From: Brachybacterium sp. P6-10-X1
GTDB taxonomy: Bacteria; Actinomycetota; Actinomycetes; Actinomycetales; Dermabacteraceae
Direction of reading: 5' to 3'
Length of the DNA: 64,000 nt
Assembly (NCBI RefSeq): GCF_001969445.1
Contig: NZ_CP017297.1
Coordinates: 1,984,001-2,048,000, forward strand
Shown here: piece by piece, positions 7,736-16,700 of the stretch
Layout: each line of letters opens with the position of its first letter
How positions within the stretch are numbered: position 1 is the first letter of the stretch
The notes under the pieces: generated by a model
The model's database searches: none
Told to the model about the DNA's origin: nothing
The model's input: the letters and a program-made list of their open reading frames with translations, nothing else
Program-made: the position numbers and the translations under genes

Positions 7736-9682
7736 TCAGCGGGTCGGGTCCTCCGGTCGCTCGAGGGCGCGCTCGGCAGTCGTCGTGCCATCCTCGCCGT
7801 CCGCGCCCGTGTCATTCTCCGCGCCCGTGTCCGTGCCGGCGTCGGCGTCGGCGTCGGCGGGCACCGTGCCGTCGTCGGCGACCGGCGCGTCGTGCGGGTC
7901 CGTGGTGCCGTCGTCGGGCGTCGTGGTGTCGGTGCCCGCGGCGTTCGTCGTCCGGACGGTGGGCGGCCAGGTCGACTCGGTCGAGGTCTCCAGGTTCCAG
8001 ACGTCCACGGGCTCCGCGTCCGCCGGGGCGGCGCGATCCTTCCCCGCGGGAGCAGCGGAGCGATCCGCCTCCGCGGGCGCGGTGGAATCGTCCGCGTCGG
8101 GGCCGCTCCCCCTGGTCTCCTCGAGCGCATCGAGCTCCTCCGGTGACGGGAGCCGTTCGGTCATCTGGGCCCCGGCCGGTGCAGGCCGCTCCCCTATGCC
8201 GGAGGTCGGAGCGACCTCGACCTGCTCGAGGGTCTCGGCCGCCGGTTCGCGAGCACCGGATGCCTGCTCGGTCCCGACGTCGGGCTGGCCGGCCGAGTCC
8301 TCGGGCGCCCGATCGGAGGCCCCTGCCGGCTCCGCGTCCCCCGTCGACATCGCACGGTCCCCCGACTCCGCGCGGGTCGTCACCGACCCCACCGTGGTCA
8401 TCGCCGGTGCGGCGGGAGTCGTGGCCGGCGCGTCACCTGCCACGGCCGGCGTCCCGTCGACCGCCGCCTCCGCAGGGTCATCGGCGTCCGCGCCTGCCGT
8501 GTCGGCGGCCCCGTCCTCCGCGTCGTCGGCTGCCGTCTCCTCCTCAAAATCCTTCTCGATGCTGCGGCCGTCGGCGGCCACGATCGCGGCCAGCACCTCC
8601 CGCAGCAGCATGACCTGGGTGCGCGCCTGCTCGGCCCCGGAGATCGGTGGAGTGCCCTTCTCGACGAAGGCGTGGAAGGCCTCCCACATCAGCTCGGCCG
8701 AGCCCTTCGTGGCGGTCGTGGCGGTCTCCTGGACCACACCGCTCTTCTTCTCCCTCAGCGCGACCGTCGAACGGCGATCGCCGTGCGAGGGGGCGGGCAG
8801 CTCGACCCGCATCCGACGGCGGGCCGAGAGCACCTCGATGCGCTCGGAGTACTCGGGCGCGAAGGGCAGGTAGTGCCAGACCAGCCGCACCTGCGCACCG
8901 CCGCCGAGGGAGCCGAGCAGCTCGATCGACCCGGGGATGACGCCCTTGGGCCAGTGCCTCACCGCGACCAGGTCCGTGATCGGCCCGTAGACGGCCTCGA
9001 GGACGGCCATCTGGTGGGCGACGCCGGTCAGCAGCCCTTTGACGTAGAGGTCGCGATCGCGCTGGGTGGCCCCGTCGCCGGAGCCGGCCACCACTGCGGC
9101 CTGCAGGTCACCGCGGCGCTGGGTGCGGACCTCGGACGGCAGATCGTAGGAGGAGGTGGTCACGTGCGCGCCGCCGAACAGCGGCTGGCTCGCCGGCATC
9201 AGCACCTCGTGGTCGACCATCCGCAGATCCTTCAGGGCGATCTGCTCCGCCATCTTCCGCACGGAGTCGTCGTACTGCTGGGGGTAGGCCATCATCAGCA
9301 AGGGCCGGCCGGTCATCCGCTCGAAGTCGGCGACCTTCGCGATCTCCTCGGCGGAGTAGCCCAGCGGCGGCTCGCCCAGGACGGGGATTCCCCGCCGCAT
9401 GAGCTGCAGCAGGTCCTCCGTGTGCAGGCCATCGGTCGACAGCACGGCGGCGTCGACGCTCACCGTCTTCGCCCGCACCGCGGTGATGAGGTCCGCGACC
9501 GATTCGTAGCGCTCGCCCTCATCCAGCCCCCACACCTCGGAAGCCTCCCGACGCCGCCGCGGCGAGTGGTCCACGAGCGCGGTCACCGCGAACCGGTCCC
9601 AGCGCCGCCGCAGCACCGGCAGGTGCACGGCCTGGGCCATGGTTCCGGCGCCGATCACGGCGATGTTCAGGGTCTTCGGCAT
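7736..9682 (-). CDS. Gfo/Idh/MocA-type oxidoreductase with long acidic C-terminal tail
   Basis: NAD(P)-dependent oxidoreductase of the glucose-fructose oxidoreductase/inositol dehydrogenase type, 648 residues. The N-terminal Rossmann fold begins MPKTLNIAVIGAGTMAQAVHLPVL and continues through AVLSTDGLHTEDLLQLMRRGIPVLGEPPLGYSAEEI, where the expected EKP lysine motif is replaced by GEPPLG, so catalysis may be altered or lost. The substrate domain runs to about residue 390. Beyond it lie about 260 residues of low-complexity Ala/Asp/Glu/Thr/Pro sequence, probably disordered. The ATG at 9682 has GAGGAGCC upstream. It is divergent from the acyltransferase gene. Normal family length is 330-390 residues, so the tail is the unusual part. 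Confidence 0.85.
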   Translation of the reverse strand: MPKTLNIAVIGAGTMAQAVHLPVLRRRWDRFAVTALVDHSPRRRREASEVWGLDEGERYESVADLITAVRAKTVSVDAAVLSTDGLHTEDLLQLMRRGIPVLGEPPLGYSAEEIAKVADFERMTGRPLLMMAYPQQYDDSVRKMAEQIALKDLRMVDHEVLMPASQPLFGGAHVTTSSYDLPSEVRTQRRGDLQAAVVAGSGDGATQRDRDLYVKGLLTGVAHQMAVLEAVYGPITDLVAVRHWPKGVIPGSIELLGSLGGGAQVRLVWHYLPFAPEYSERIEVLSARRRMRVELPAPSHGDRRSTVALREKKSGVVQETATTATKGSAELMWEAFHAFVEKGTPPISGAEQARTQVMLLREVLAAIVAADGRSIEKDFEEETAADDAEDGAADTAGADADDPAEAAVDGTPAVAGDAPATTPAAPAMTTVGSVTTRAESGDRAMSTGDAEPAGASDRAPEDSAGQPDVGTEQASGAREPAAETLEQVEVAPTSGIGERPAPAGAQMTERLPSPEELDALEETRGSGPDADDSTAPAEADRSAAPAGKDRAAPADAEPVDVWNLETSTESTWPPTVRTTNAAGTDTTTPDDGTTDPHDAPVADDGTVPADADADAGTDTGAENDTGADGEDGTTTAERALERPEDPTR

Positions 9683-9938
9683 CGACAGGCTCCTCGGGCT
9701 CAGCAGGGATCGGCAGCCGCCACGGGCGCGCCGCAGCGCCTCGGCCGTCCCCGGCTCCTCGCGTCCGGTCCGGCGCGTGACGCACGCCTGTTCTACCACA
9801 CCGGCGGTGACCGCCACCTGGCCGCTTCCCCGGTGCGACCTGCGCATCATCGAAGCGCACGACGGGATGCGGCGTCCCGCACGGGCCCGGAGCGGATATA
9901 TCGTGGCACGCAGTCCAGGACATCTTCAGGAGGACCCC

Positions 9939-10613
9939 GTGACCCAGCGCTTCTACATGGGTGTTCGCACCGCCGTGCGTCCCTTCGTCTCGCTCATCTG
10001 GAACCCTCGGGTCACGGGACTGGAGAACGTGCCGCGCGACGGCGGTTTCATCATCGCCTCGAACCACCTCTCCAACATAGACAGCTTCGTGATCCCGGTG
10101 GCCTTCCCGCGCCAGATCCGGTTCGTCGCCAAGAAGAGCCTGTGGACCCAGAAGGGGATCAAGGGCCGGATCCTGAGGTGGTTCTTCACCGCCGTCGACG
10201 CCGTCCCCGTGGATCGCGAGGCACTGTCCTCCGGGAAGGGCGCCCTGCAGTCCGCCCAGATCATCCTCCGCGAGGGCGCCGGGTTCGGCATCTACCCCGA
10301 GGGCTCCCGGTCCAAGGACGGCAAGCTCCACCCGGGCAAGCAGGGCGCGGCCTGGCTCGCCCTCGAATCCGGGCGCCCGATCATCCCCGTCGGCCTCAAG
10401 GGCACCCAGGAGCTGATGAAGCCGAAGCTGCCCGAGCGCGGAGCGGTCACGGTGCGCATCGGCGCGCCGATCGACTTCAGCGACCTCGACCCCGCCGCCT
10501 CCAAGGGTGTCAAGCGCCGCCTGATGACCGCACGGATCATGGACGAGATCCAGGCCCTGTCCGGCCAGCAGCGGTCGGACGTCCCCACCTCCTCCTCCCG
10601 GTCGGAGTTCTGA
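9939..10613 (+). CDS. PlsC-type 1-acylglycerol-3-phosphate acyltransferase
   Basis: Membrane-associated acyltransferase of 224 residues that puts an acyl chain on a lysophospholipid or similar acceptor. The catalytic box is SNHLSNID (HX4D), followed by FVAKKSLW, the acceptor box YPEGSRSKDGKLHPGKQG and the late motif PIIPVGLKG. The GTG start at 9939 has a perfect AGGAGG five bases upstream, and residues further upstream in the open frame are not family-like. It is followed by the universal stress gene about 100 bases downstream on the same strand. Confidence 0.92.
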   Translation: MTQRFYMGVRTAVRPFVSLIWNPRVTGLENVPRDGGFIIASNHLSNIDSFVIPVAFPRQIRFVAKKSLWTQKGIKGRILRWFFTAVDAVPVDREALSSGKGALQSAQIILREGAGFGIYPEGSRSKDGKLHPGKQGAAWLALESGRPIIPVGLKGTQELMKPKLPERGAVTVRIGAPIDFSDLDPAASKGVKRRLMTARIMDEIQALSGQQRSDVPTSSSRSEF

Positions 10614-10716
10614 GCGCTCTCCCGACCGCGCCGGGACCATCCCGGACCCCGTAGGATCGGGGCAGGCCGCGCATCCCGGGCGCGGCCGACGCCCGGACCG
10701 CACCCGAGGAGAGCAG

Positions 10717-11100
10717 ATGGCAGTCGTCGTCGGATTCATCCCCACCGAGGTGGGCTTCAAGGCGCTGGCGGCCGCACGCGAACAGGCAGAACGACGCGGA
10801 GGCCCACTCATCGTCGTCAACGTGGTGCGCGAGGGTGTCCAGGAGGACCCCCGCCACGCCGATGATCAGCAGCTCGAGATCGCCCGGGACCAGCTGCGGC
10901 AGTCCTCCGTGCGGGTCGCGATGCGCCAGGAGCACACCGAGGAGGACATCGCCGACGTGCTGCTGGACGTGGTCGAGGAGGAGAAGGCGGAGCTGCTGGT
11001 GCTCGGCATCCGCCACCAGAACGATCTCGCCCGCCACCTGCTGGGCCTGACCGTGCAGAAGCTGCTGCTCTCCTCCCCCAGCGAGGTCCTCGTCGTCTGA
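10717..11100 (+). CDS. Universal stress protein (UspA domain)
   Basis: Single UspA-domain protein of 127 residues. It opens with MAVVVGFIPTEVGFKALAAA, has the helix/strand order of the family, and ends LVLGIRHQNDLARHLLGLTVQKLLLSSPSEVLVV, which corresponds to the ATP-binding tail G-X2-G-X9-G-(S/T) but with the first glycine spacing changed, so nucleotide binding is uncertain. GAGGAGAGCAG precedes the ATG. A TAGGAT hexamer about 65 bases upstream is a plausible -10, so it probably has its own promoter rather than depending on the acyltransferase gene. Confidence 0.88.
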   Translation: MAVVVGFIPTEVGFKALAAAREQAERRGGPLIVVNVVREGVQEDPRHADDQQLEIARDQLRQSSVRVAMRQEHTEEDIADVLLDVVEEEKAELLVLGIRHQNDLARHLLGLTVQKLLLSSPSEVLVV

Positions 11101-11185
11101 CCTCGGCAGCGGCCGACGTCGGCCCATCTCGGATGCGAGGGCGCGCACGAGCAGCCTCTGCTTCGCAGGAGATGCAGGAGAACCC

Positions 11186-11449
11186 ATGACTCGAGCCACG
11201 ACGATCGATCGCGAGGCCTGACTGGGCTACCGCTGGGCCCGGCACGGTCTGGGCCACGAGATGGCGAACAGCGACCTCGACGACCTGTAGATGCTCGGCA
11301 TGCAGGGCAATCGCCAGTCCCACGGGGAGCACGCTCTCTCGCAGCGCGTCGAGCACGTGGACGGCACCTCGATCGCCGAGGCGATCACCCCGAACGGCCC
11401 GCTGGTGTGCATGTGGTCGGTGCGGTGCCTGACCCCTGAGGGCAACGAC
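11186..11449 (+). pseudogene. Decayed winged-helix DNA-binding-domain protein gene
   Basis: From an ATG at 11186 with GCAGGAGAA upstream, one frame reads MTRATTIDREA, then TGA (11219), LGYRWARHGLGHEMANSDLDDL, then TAG (11288), then MLGMQGNRQSHGEHALSQ and ITPNGPLVCMWSVR. The parts join in the same frame as one coherent N-terminus interrupted by two stop codons, and after about 11440 the similarity to a protein stops. By memory the sequence resembles the start of the winged-helix DNA-binding-domain family (AlkX/HTH_42 type). The full family protein is about 200 or more residues, so this is a 5' remnant with stops and a deleted 3' part. Confidence 0.55.
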
Positions 11450-11485
11450 GGCGCGGCCCGTCCCCTCGAGGGGACGGGCCGCGCC
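11450..11485 (-). terminator. Perfect 36-bp palindrome, terminator of katA
   Basis: GGCGCGGCCCGTCCCCTC at 11450-11467 is followed directly by its exact reverse complement to 11485. It lies 50 bases past the catalase stop. Confidence 0.8.
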
Positions 11486-11535
11486 ACCGTGGAAGACCGG
11501 GTCCGTGCTCAGCGCCCGGTCACCGGATCACCGGA

Positions 11536-13029
11536 TCAGGCGTCCAGCGGATCGCCGCCCGGCTGGTCGTCGGCCGCACCGGTGCCGATGGCCTTCTCGA
11601 TGCGCTCACCGATGGTCTGGTCGATGTTCTTCCAGTACTGGATCGCGTTGGACAGCACCGGCTCCTTCACGGTGCTCAGGCCACCGGAGACCGTCTGGAC
11701 CAGCTGATCGCGCTGCGCGTCGTCGAAGACCTCGCGCACCATGATGCCGGGCTGGACGAAGTCGCCGTCCTCGGCGTGCAGGGAATAGGCGGCGCGGACC
11801 ATCTCGCCGTCGGCCTCCCAGCCGTTGTCGACCGGGCCCTGCTCCGCGGCGTACTTGCGGCCGTAGGAGTTCGGCGCGTAGACCGGCGCGTCCTCGCTGT
11901 GGAAGAACTCCATCGCCCCCTCCTTGTCGTAGGAGTTGGTGGGAACGATCGGACGGTTCACCGGCAGCTGGTTGAAGTTGGTGCCGATGCGGTTGCGCTG
12001 CGCATCCGGGTAGGAGAACGAGCGACCCAGCAGCATCTTGTCCGGGGACAGGCCGATGCCGGGCACCGTGTTCGAGGGGCTGAAGGCGGCCTGCTCGATC
12101 TGGGCGAAGTGGTTCTTCGGGTTCTGGTTCAGCGTGATGCGGCCGACCTTGATCAGCGGGTAGTCCTTGTGGGACACCGTCTTGGTGAGATCGAAGATGT
12201 TGTAGCGGTAGGTCTTCGCCTCCTCGTACGGGATCACCTGCACCGAGAGGGTCCAGCTGGGGAAGTCGCCCTGGGCGATCGACTCGAAGAGGTCGCGGCG
12301 GTGGTAGTCGCCGTCGACGCCGGCGAGGCGGTCGGCCTCCTCGTTGGAGAGGAACTCCATGCCCTGGTCGGTGTGGAAGTGGTACTTGACCCAGAACTTC
12401 TCGCCGGACTCGTTGATCCACATGTAGGTGTGCGAGCCGTAGCCGTTCATGTGGCGCCAGGACTTGGGCAGACCACGCTGACCCATCACGTAGGTGACCT
12501 GGTGGGCGCTCTCGGGCACCGAGGTCCAGAAGTCCCACTGCATCGTGTTGTCGCGCAGACCGGAGTCCGCGGTCCGCTTCTGGGAATGGATGAAGTCGGG
12601 GAACTTCATCGGGTCGCGCAGGAAGAAGACCGGGGTGTTGTTGCCGACCAGGTCATAGTTGCCCTGCTGGGTGTAGAACTTCATCGAGAAGCCGCGCACA
12701 TCGCGCCAGGTGTCGGGCGAGCCGAGCTCACCGGCGACGGTCGAGAAGCGCTGCACCATCGGGGTCTTCCGACCCGGCTGGAACAGGTCCGCCTTGGTGT
12801 ACATCGAGACGTCCTCGGTCACCTCGAGCTCACCGAAGGCGCCGGAGCCCTTCGCGTGCGGGCTGCGCTCCGGGACGCGCTCGCGATCGAAGCGGGCGAG
12901 CTTCTCGACCAGGTTGACGTCGTGGAGCAGCAGGGGGCCGTCGGCGCCGATGCTCAGCGAGTGAGCATCGGACTCGCGGGGAGCGCCGGATTCCGTGGTG
13001 CTCGGGATCGTCGGGTCGAAGTCGGTCAT
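11536..13029 (-). CDS. katA: Monofunctional haem catalase
   Basis: Cytosolic haem catalase of 497 residues that dismutates hydrogen peroxide; the length matches small-subunit clade 3 enzymes. The distal histidine is in [17 protein letters not shown], the asparagine region in [19 protein letters not shown], and the proximal haem tyrosine in [15 protein letters not shown]. Two ATG codons are possible; I use the one at 13029, six bases after AGGAG, because the first overlaps the ribosome site. A Fur-family regulator lies directly upstream on the same strand, and a perfect TGACAA-TTGTCA palindrome sits in the spacer, so peroxide-controlled repression is likely. Confidence 0.97.
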   Translation of the reverse strand: MTDFDPTIPSTTESGAPRESDAHSLSIGADGPLLLHDVNLVEKLARFDRERVPERSPHAKGSGAFGELEVTEDVSMYTKADLFQPGRKTPMVQRFSTVAGELGSPDTWRDVRGFSMKFYTQQGNYDLVGNNTPVFFLRDPMKFPDFIHSQKRTADSGLRDNTMQWDFWTSVPESAHQVTYVMGQRGLPKSWRHMNGYGSHTYMWINESGEKFWVKYHFHTDQGMEFLSNEEADRLAGVDGDYHRRDLFESIAQGDFPSWTLSVQVIPYEEAKTYRYNIFDLTKTVSHKDYPLIKVGRITLNQNPKNHFAQIEQAAFSPSNTVPGIGLSPDKMLLGRSFSYPDAQRNRIGTNFNQLPVNRPIVPTNSYDKEGAMEFFHSEDAPVYAPNSYGRKYAAEQGPVDNGWEADGEMVRAAYSLHAEDGDFVQPGIMVREVFDDAQRDQLVQTVSGGLSTVKEPVLSNAIQYWKNIDQTIGERIEKAIGTGAADDQPGGDPLDA

Positions 13030-13056
13030 GTGCATCTCCTGAGGTCGTGCGGTTTC

Positions 13057-13069
13057 TGACAAGTTGTCA
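13057..13069. promoter_or_regulatory. Perfect palindrome in the fur-katA spacer, candidate Fur/PerR-type operator
   Basis: TGACAAGTTGTCA, a perfect 13-base dyad, lies 28 bases upstream of the katA start and 70 bases past the regulator stop. The position and the neighbouring regulator make it the likely peroxide-responsive operator; binding is inferred. Confidence 0.55.
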
Positions 13070-13139
13070 CGTAATGTTCGGATAGTGGTGGGAGGGATCA
13101 GGAAACCCTGAGTGGAGGCCCTGCGGGCAGGGCCGAGGC

Positions 13140-13622
13140 TCAGGGGGTCTCGGGGGTGCGGGGCACGGGGTCGGCCGACGGGGCCGTCGCGGCGGTGAGA
13201 GTCTTCGTCACCCGGCACTCGGAGCACACGCCTCGGTAGACGACGTCGGCGATCTCGATCTCGAAGCCGTGGTCGTCGTGCGGGAGCAGGCAGGGAGCCT
13301 CGCCGATCGCGCAGGGGACGTCCTCCAGGCGGCCGCATTCGCGGCACACCAGGTGGTGGTGGTTGTCGTGCCGATGCAGCTCGTACTGCATGCTGCGGCC
13401 GCCGACGGAGACCCGGCGCAGCAGCTGGGCGTCGGAGAGCGCGTTGAGCACGTCGTAGACGGCCTGACGGGACACGGTGCCCAGGCGCTCGCGCACCTGC
13501 CGGGCGATCGTCTCGGCGTCGGCGTGGGGATGTGCGGCGACCGCGTCCAGCGTCGCGAGCCGCGGAGCGGTCACGCGCAGTCCGGCACCTCGCAGAGCGG
13601 AGGTGTGATCGGTGCTCGACAT
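13140..13622 (-). CDS. Fur family metalloregulator, probably peroxide-sensing
   Basis: Metal-dependent repressor of 160 residues. The winged helix occupies about residues 10-80 ([25 protein letters not shown] and [14 protein letters not shown]), followed by the sensing region [18 protein letters not shown] and a second zinc pair CSEC, so both structural CXXC motifs are present. The ATG at 13622 lies six bases after a TACGAT hexamer, indicating a leaderless transcript. It is directly upstream of katA, the arrangement of CatR/FurA-type pairs in actinobacteria in which the regulator represses itself and the catalase gene. A role in iron uptake cannot be excluded. Confidence 0.9.
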   Translation of the reverse strand: MSSTDHTSALRGAGLRVTAPRLATLDAVAAHPHADAETIARQVRERLGTVSRQAVYDVLNALSDAQLLRRVSVGGRSMQYELHRHDNHHHLVCRECGRLEDVPCAIGEAPCLLPHDDHGFEIEIADVVYRGVCSECRVTKTLTAATAPSADPVPRTPETP

Positions 13623-13628
13623 GACGCC

Positions 13629-13634
13629 ATCGTA
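13629..13634 (-). promoter_or_regulatory. -10 hexamer, leaderless promoter of the Fur-family gene
   Basis: TACGAT on the minus strand, exactly six bases before the ATG at 13622, so the start codon coincides with the expected transcription start. Confidence 0.65.
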
Positions 13635-13782
13635 GCGGCTTTTCTGGACTCGTTCAAGAAACGGTGGTGTTCCAGATCGAGGCGATGGGGTCCGGGTCGC
13701 GACGCGAGGCGGCGCACGATGCGCGACACTCCAGGGCGTGGCGGCACCGCCCGCTCCGCTCACGCCGCCGCTCCCGACGAGA

Positions 13783-13826
13783 AAGACCCCTCCGCCCGGG
13801 CACATCCTGCCGGGCGAAGGGGTCTT
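13783..13826 (-). terminator. 17-bp hairpin after tRNA-Thr
   Basis: AAGACCCCTCCGCCCGG at 13783-13799 pairs with 13810-13826 with one mismatch around a ten-base loop, 12 bases beyond the tRNA 3' end. Confidence 0.75.
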
Positions 13827-13837
13827 CTGCACGCTCG

Positions 13838-13910
13838 AGCCGCCTGCCGGAATCGAACCGGCGACCTATTCATTACGAGTGAATCGCTCTACCGACTGAG
13901 CTAAGGCGGC
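13838..13910 (-). tRNA. tRNA-Thr (CGT)
   Basis: 73-base cloverleaf on the minus strand. Acceptor GCCGCCT/AGGCGGC, D-arm GCTC-AGTCGGTA-GAGC, anticodon stem ATTCA/TGAAT with loop CTCGTAA (anticodon CGT), and T-arm GCCGG-TTCGATT-CCGGC. Discriminator base U; no encoded CCA. Confidence 0.95.
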
Positions 13911-14078
13911 GTTCCCGCCGGTCACGCGGCGGACCGCATCACTGTACGGGACACGAGGCGGCGGGCGCAAAACGATCCGGGGCGATCCCCGTCACGCCGG
14001 GTCCGCCGCCGGGACCCCGTCGGCCGCTGCCCGTCGCCCGGAGCCCCCCGAATGCGGCGTCGCGTCCTCGCGGCCCGC

Positions 14079-15713
14079 TCAACAGGTGAAGCCGTCCGCG
14101 GGCACCGTGTCCTCCAGGAGGTAGGCGTCGACCTGCTCCTCGATGCAGCCGCCGGAGCGCCCGTAGGCGGTGTGGCCGTTGCCCTCGAAGGTCAGGTGCA
14201 CGCCGCTGGAGAGCTGATCGGCCAAGGAGACGGACCATTCGTACGGCGTGGCCGGGTCACCGGTCGTGCCGATCACCACGATGGGATCCGCACCCTCGGC
14301 GGAGATCGGGGCGGGCTCGCGCAGCGGCGGGACCGGCCACTGGGCACAGCCGTCCCCGCCCATCACCGGGCCGAAGGTCGGGAACTGCTCGGCCAGGCGC
14401 TCAGCCTCCTGCTCCTGCCACTGCTCGTCAGCGATGCCGGGATGGTCCAGGCAGTTGATGGCGGTGATCGCGTAGGTGGCGTTCGTGCGGTAGGACCCGT
14501 CGTCCTGCCGGCCGGCGGACTGGTCGGCGAGGCTCAGCAGCTCCTTGCCGTCCCCGTTCATGGCCTCGGAGAGGGCTTGGCGTCCGTTGGGCCACAGCGC
14601 GTCGTTGTACATCAGCATCAGCACGGCCGACCGGGCGAGCGCCCCGGTCAGCGGGCGGTCCGGGTCGCCACTGTCCAGGGGGTTCTCGTCGACGGCGGCG
14701 AAGAAGGCCCGCAGCTGCTGCTTCCCCTCCTCGACATCGCCCTTGAGCGGGCAGGAATCCGCGTTCTCGAGGCAGTCCTCGACGAACGCGCTGGTGGCCT
14801 GCTCGAAGCCTTCGGCCTGCCCGGCCGTGAGCTCGTCCATGGTGATCGTGGGGTCGATCGCCCCGTCGAACACGAAATGCCCCACCCGATCGGCGTACAG
14901 ATCCGCGTAGGTCGACCCGAGATAGGTGCCGTAGGAGTACCCGAAGTAGTCGAGCTTCTCGGAGTCCAGCGCGGCGCGGAGCACGTCCATGTCCCGCGCG
15001 GTGGAGTAGGTGTCGAGGTAGGGCAGCACGTCGCCGGAGTTCGCCTCGCAGGCCTCGGCGATCTTCGTGCCCCATTTCTGGGACATCTCCTCGGCCTCGG
15101 CGGTGCCCGGTTCCGCGGTCTCGGCGCGGTACCGGTCGGTCTCCTCGTCGCTGAGGCACTCGATCCCGGCGGAGCGGGACACGCCGCGCGGGTCGAAGCC
15201 GACCATGTCGTAGGCCCCGCGCACCTCCGGGGAGAACAGGTACGGGACGGACTCCAGGAAGTCCACGCCGGAGCCGCCGGGGCCTCCGGGGTTGACCACG
15301 AGGGAGCCGGCGTCCTGCTCGCTGCCGGGCAGACGGCCGACGGCGATCTCGATGTCACCCTGGGAGGGGTCGTCCCAGGCCAGCGGGACGGTCAGGGTGC
15401 CGCATTCGGCGTCCTCGGCCGCGAGGTCCTCGCACGGACCCCACTCGATGTCCTGCTCGTAGTACTCGGCGTACGCCGGATCCGAGGCGGGGTCCGAGGG
15501 CAGGTCCTGGGCCGCGGAGGTGCCGAGGTCGTCGAGCGGGAGATCCGCCTCCTCGGCCGGGGCGTGCCGGCCGGACTCTTTCTCCTCGTCAGCGGGCGAG
15601 GAGGCGTCCTGCCCGCCACCGAGCTCGGTGCATCCACTCATCAGCAGCACCGTCGCGGCCGCTGCCGCGATCAGTCGGGTCAGCGGCCGGCGCGACAGGG
15701 CGGCAAGAGTCAT
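14079..15713 (-). CDS. Secreted alpha/beta-hydrolase lipoprotein, tripeptidyl aminopeptidase-like
   Basis: Exported hydrolase of 544 residues. A signal peptide ends in the lipobox LLMSGC (cysteine near residue 28), followed by a Ser/Asp/Glu-rich linker, so the mature protein should be lipid-anchored outside the membrane. The fold shows the oxyanion motif NPGGPGGSG, the nucleophile serine in GYSYGTYLG, and the histidine in FEGNGHTAYG inside the C-terminal TAP-like domain. Such Streptomyces-type enzymes release N-terminal tripeptides or act as proline iminopeptidases. AAGGA lies upstream of the ATG at 15713. It stands alone; the exporter genes upstream are on the same strand but 119 bases away. 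Confidence 0.92.
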   Translation of the reverse strand: MTLAALSRRPLTRLIAAAAATVLLMSGCTELGGGQDASSPADEEKESGRHAPAEEADLPLDDLGTSAAQDLPSDPASDPAYAEYYEQDIEWGPCEDLAAEDAECGTLTVPLAWDDPSQGDIEIAVGRLPGSEQDAGSLVVNPGGPGGSGVDFLESVPYLFSPEVRGAYDMVGFDPRGVSRSAGIECLSDEETDRYRAETAEPGTAEAEEMSQKWGTKIAEACEANSGDVLPYLDTYSTARDMDVLRAALDSEKLDYFGYSYGTYLGSTYADLYADRVGHFVFDGAIDPTITMDELTAGQAEGFEQATSAFVEDCLENADSCPLKGDVEEGKQQLRAFFAAVDENPLDSGDPDRPLTGALARSAVLMLMYNDALWPNGRQALSEAMNGDGKELLSLADQSAGRQDDGSYRTNATYAITAINCLDHPGIADEQWQEQEAERLAEQFPTFGPVMGGDGCAQWPVPPLREPAPISAEGADPIVVIGTTGDPATPYEWSVSLADQLSSGVHLTFEGNGHTAYGRSGGCIEEQVDAYLLEDTVPADGFTC

Positions 15714-15832
15714 GCGGGAGGTCCTTGTCCTGGGAAGCGGGAGCGGGGAGGTCGGGCGAGGAGTCTGCGGCCACCGTGCGGGCGGACGACCGCGGCCATC
15801 CTAGGCCTCCCGCTGCTCCGAGGCGGCGAGGC

Positions 15833-16567
15833 TCATCCGACCTCGCGGTGGTTCCAGCGCCAGGCCCCGTAGGCGGCCGGGAGGATCACCAGCAGCACGA
15901 GCGGGATCAGCTCGAAGGCCCCGGCCTGCCCGTCGGCGAGCGCCACGGCGGCCGCTTGCAGGTCCAGGGCGCGGACCACGTCGGTGACCGTCTCGGACCC
16001 GGTCAGCATCGCGACGCTGCCCGCCGTGGCGACGACGAAGGGGAAGCCGATCGCTGCGAGCAGACCCAGCACGGTGGACTGCAGGGCGAGGCCCATGGCG
16101 AGGGAGAACAGCAGCACCGCGGCGAGCGAGGCGAGCTGGGTGGTGAACACGCCCTCGAGGGAGTCGAAGCGGGCGCCGTCGCCGATCAGGTCCCCGCCGA
16201 TCCACGTGGTCAGGGCGGCCAGCGCGATCGACAGCAGCACGATCACGGCGATCACCACGATGGTGGCCACGGCCTTCGAGGCCAGCACGCCTCCGCGACC
16301 GGGGCGCTGGAGGAAGGTGTTCTGGATCGAGCCGTCGGACCACTCCCCCGCGATCATCATCACCGTGATGATCGGGATGATCAGAGACAGCGGCAGGGAC
16401 AGGACGATGACGGAGATCTCCACGTCGGAGGTGCCTCCGGGGACGATCGCGGGCTGGACGAGTCCGCCGAGGGCGGCGAAGGCCACGATCAGCAGCAGGG
16501 AGATGGCCATCAGGATGGCGGCGCCGCGGGTGTCGAGATGGGCGCGGATGTCGAGTGCGGGTCTCAT
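15833..16567 (-). CDS. ABC-2 type transporter permease
   Basis: Membrane subunit of 244 residues with about six hydrophobic segments (for example AAILMAISLLLIVAFAALGG near residue 16). The segment TVMMIAGEWSDGSIQNTFLQRPGR after the second helix is the usual coupling region of this permease class. The ATG at 16567 has GAGGAGAG upstream. The matching ATPase gene precedes it on the same strand by 121 bases, so the two form one exporter. The divergent DesK/DesR-like pair is the probable regulator, as is common for such exporters of lipids, peptides or drugs. Confidence 0.88.
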   Translation of the reverse strand: MRPALDIRAHLDTRGAAILMAISLLLIVAFAALGGLVQPAIVPGGTSDVEISVIVLSLPLSLIIPIITVMMIAGEWSDGSIQNTFLQRPGRGGVLASKAVATIVVIAVIVLLSIALAALTTWIGGDLIGDGARFDSLEGVFTTQLASLAAVLLFSLAMGLALQSTVLGLLAAIGFPFVVATAGSVAMLTGSETVTDVVRALDLQAAAVALADGQAGAFELIPLVLLVILPAAYGAWRWNHREVG

Positions 16568-16627
16568 GGGTCTCTCCTCGAAGAGGGATACGAAGGGGTG
16601 GAGGGCGCGGACGGGGTCATCGCCGGG

Positions 16628-16700
16628 CCGGGATCCGGACGGGGTCGGAGCCGAGCCGGAATCCGGACGGGGTCGGAGCAGGGCGGGGTCAGAGCAGGGC
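16628..16700. repeat. 28-bp and 16-bp direct repeats spanning the ABC ATPase stop codon
   Basis: Two 28-base units start at 16628 and 16656 (CCGGRATCCGGACGGGGTCG). A 16-base unit GGGGTCRGAGCAGGGC is repeated at 16669 and 16685. The second 16-base copy contains the stop codon of the ATPase gene (16689-16691). Confidence 0.75.
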
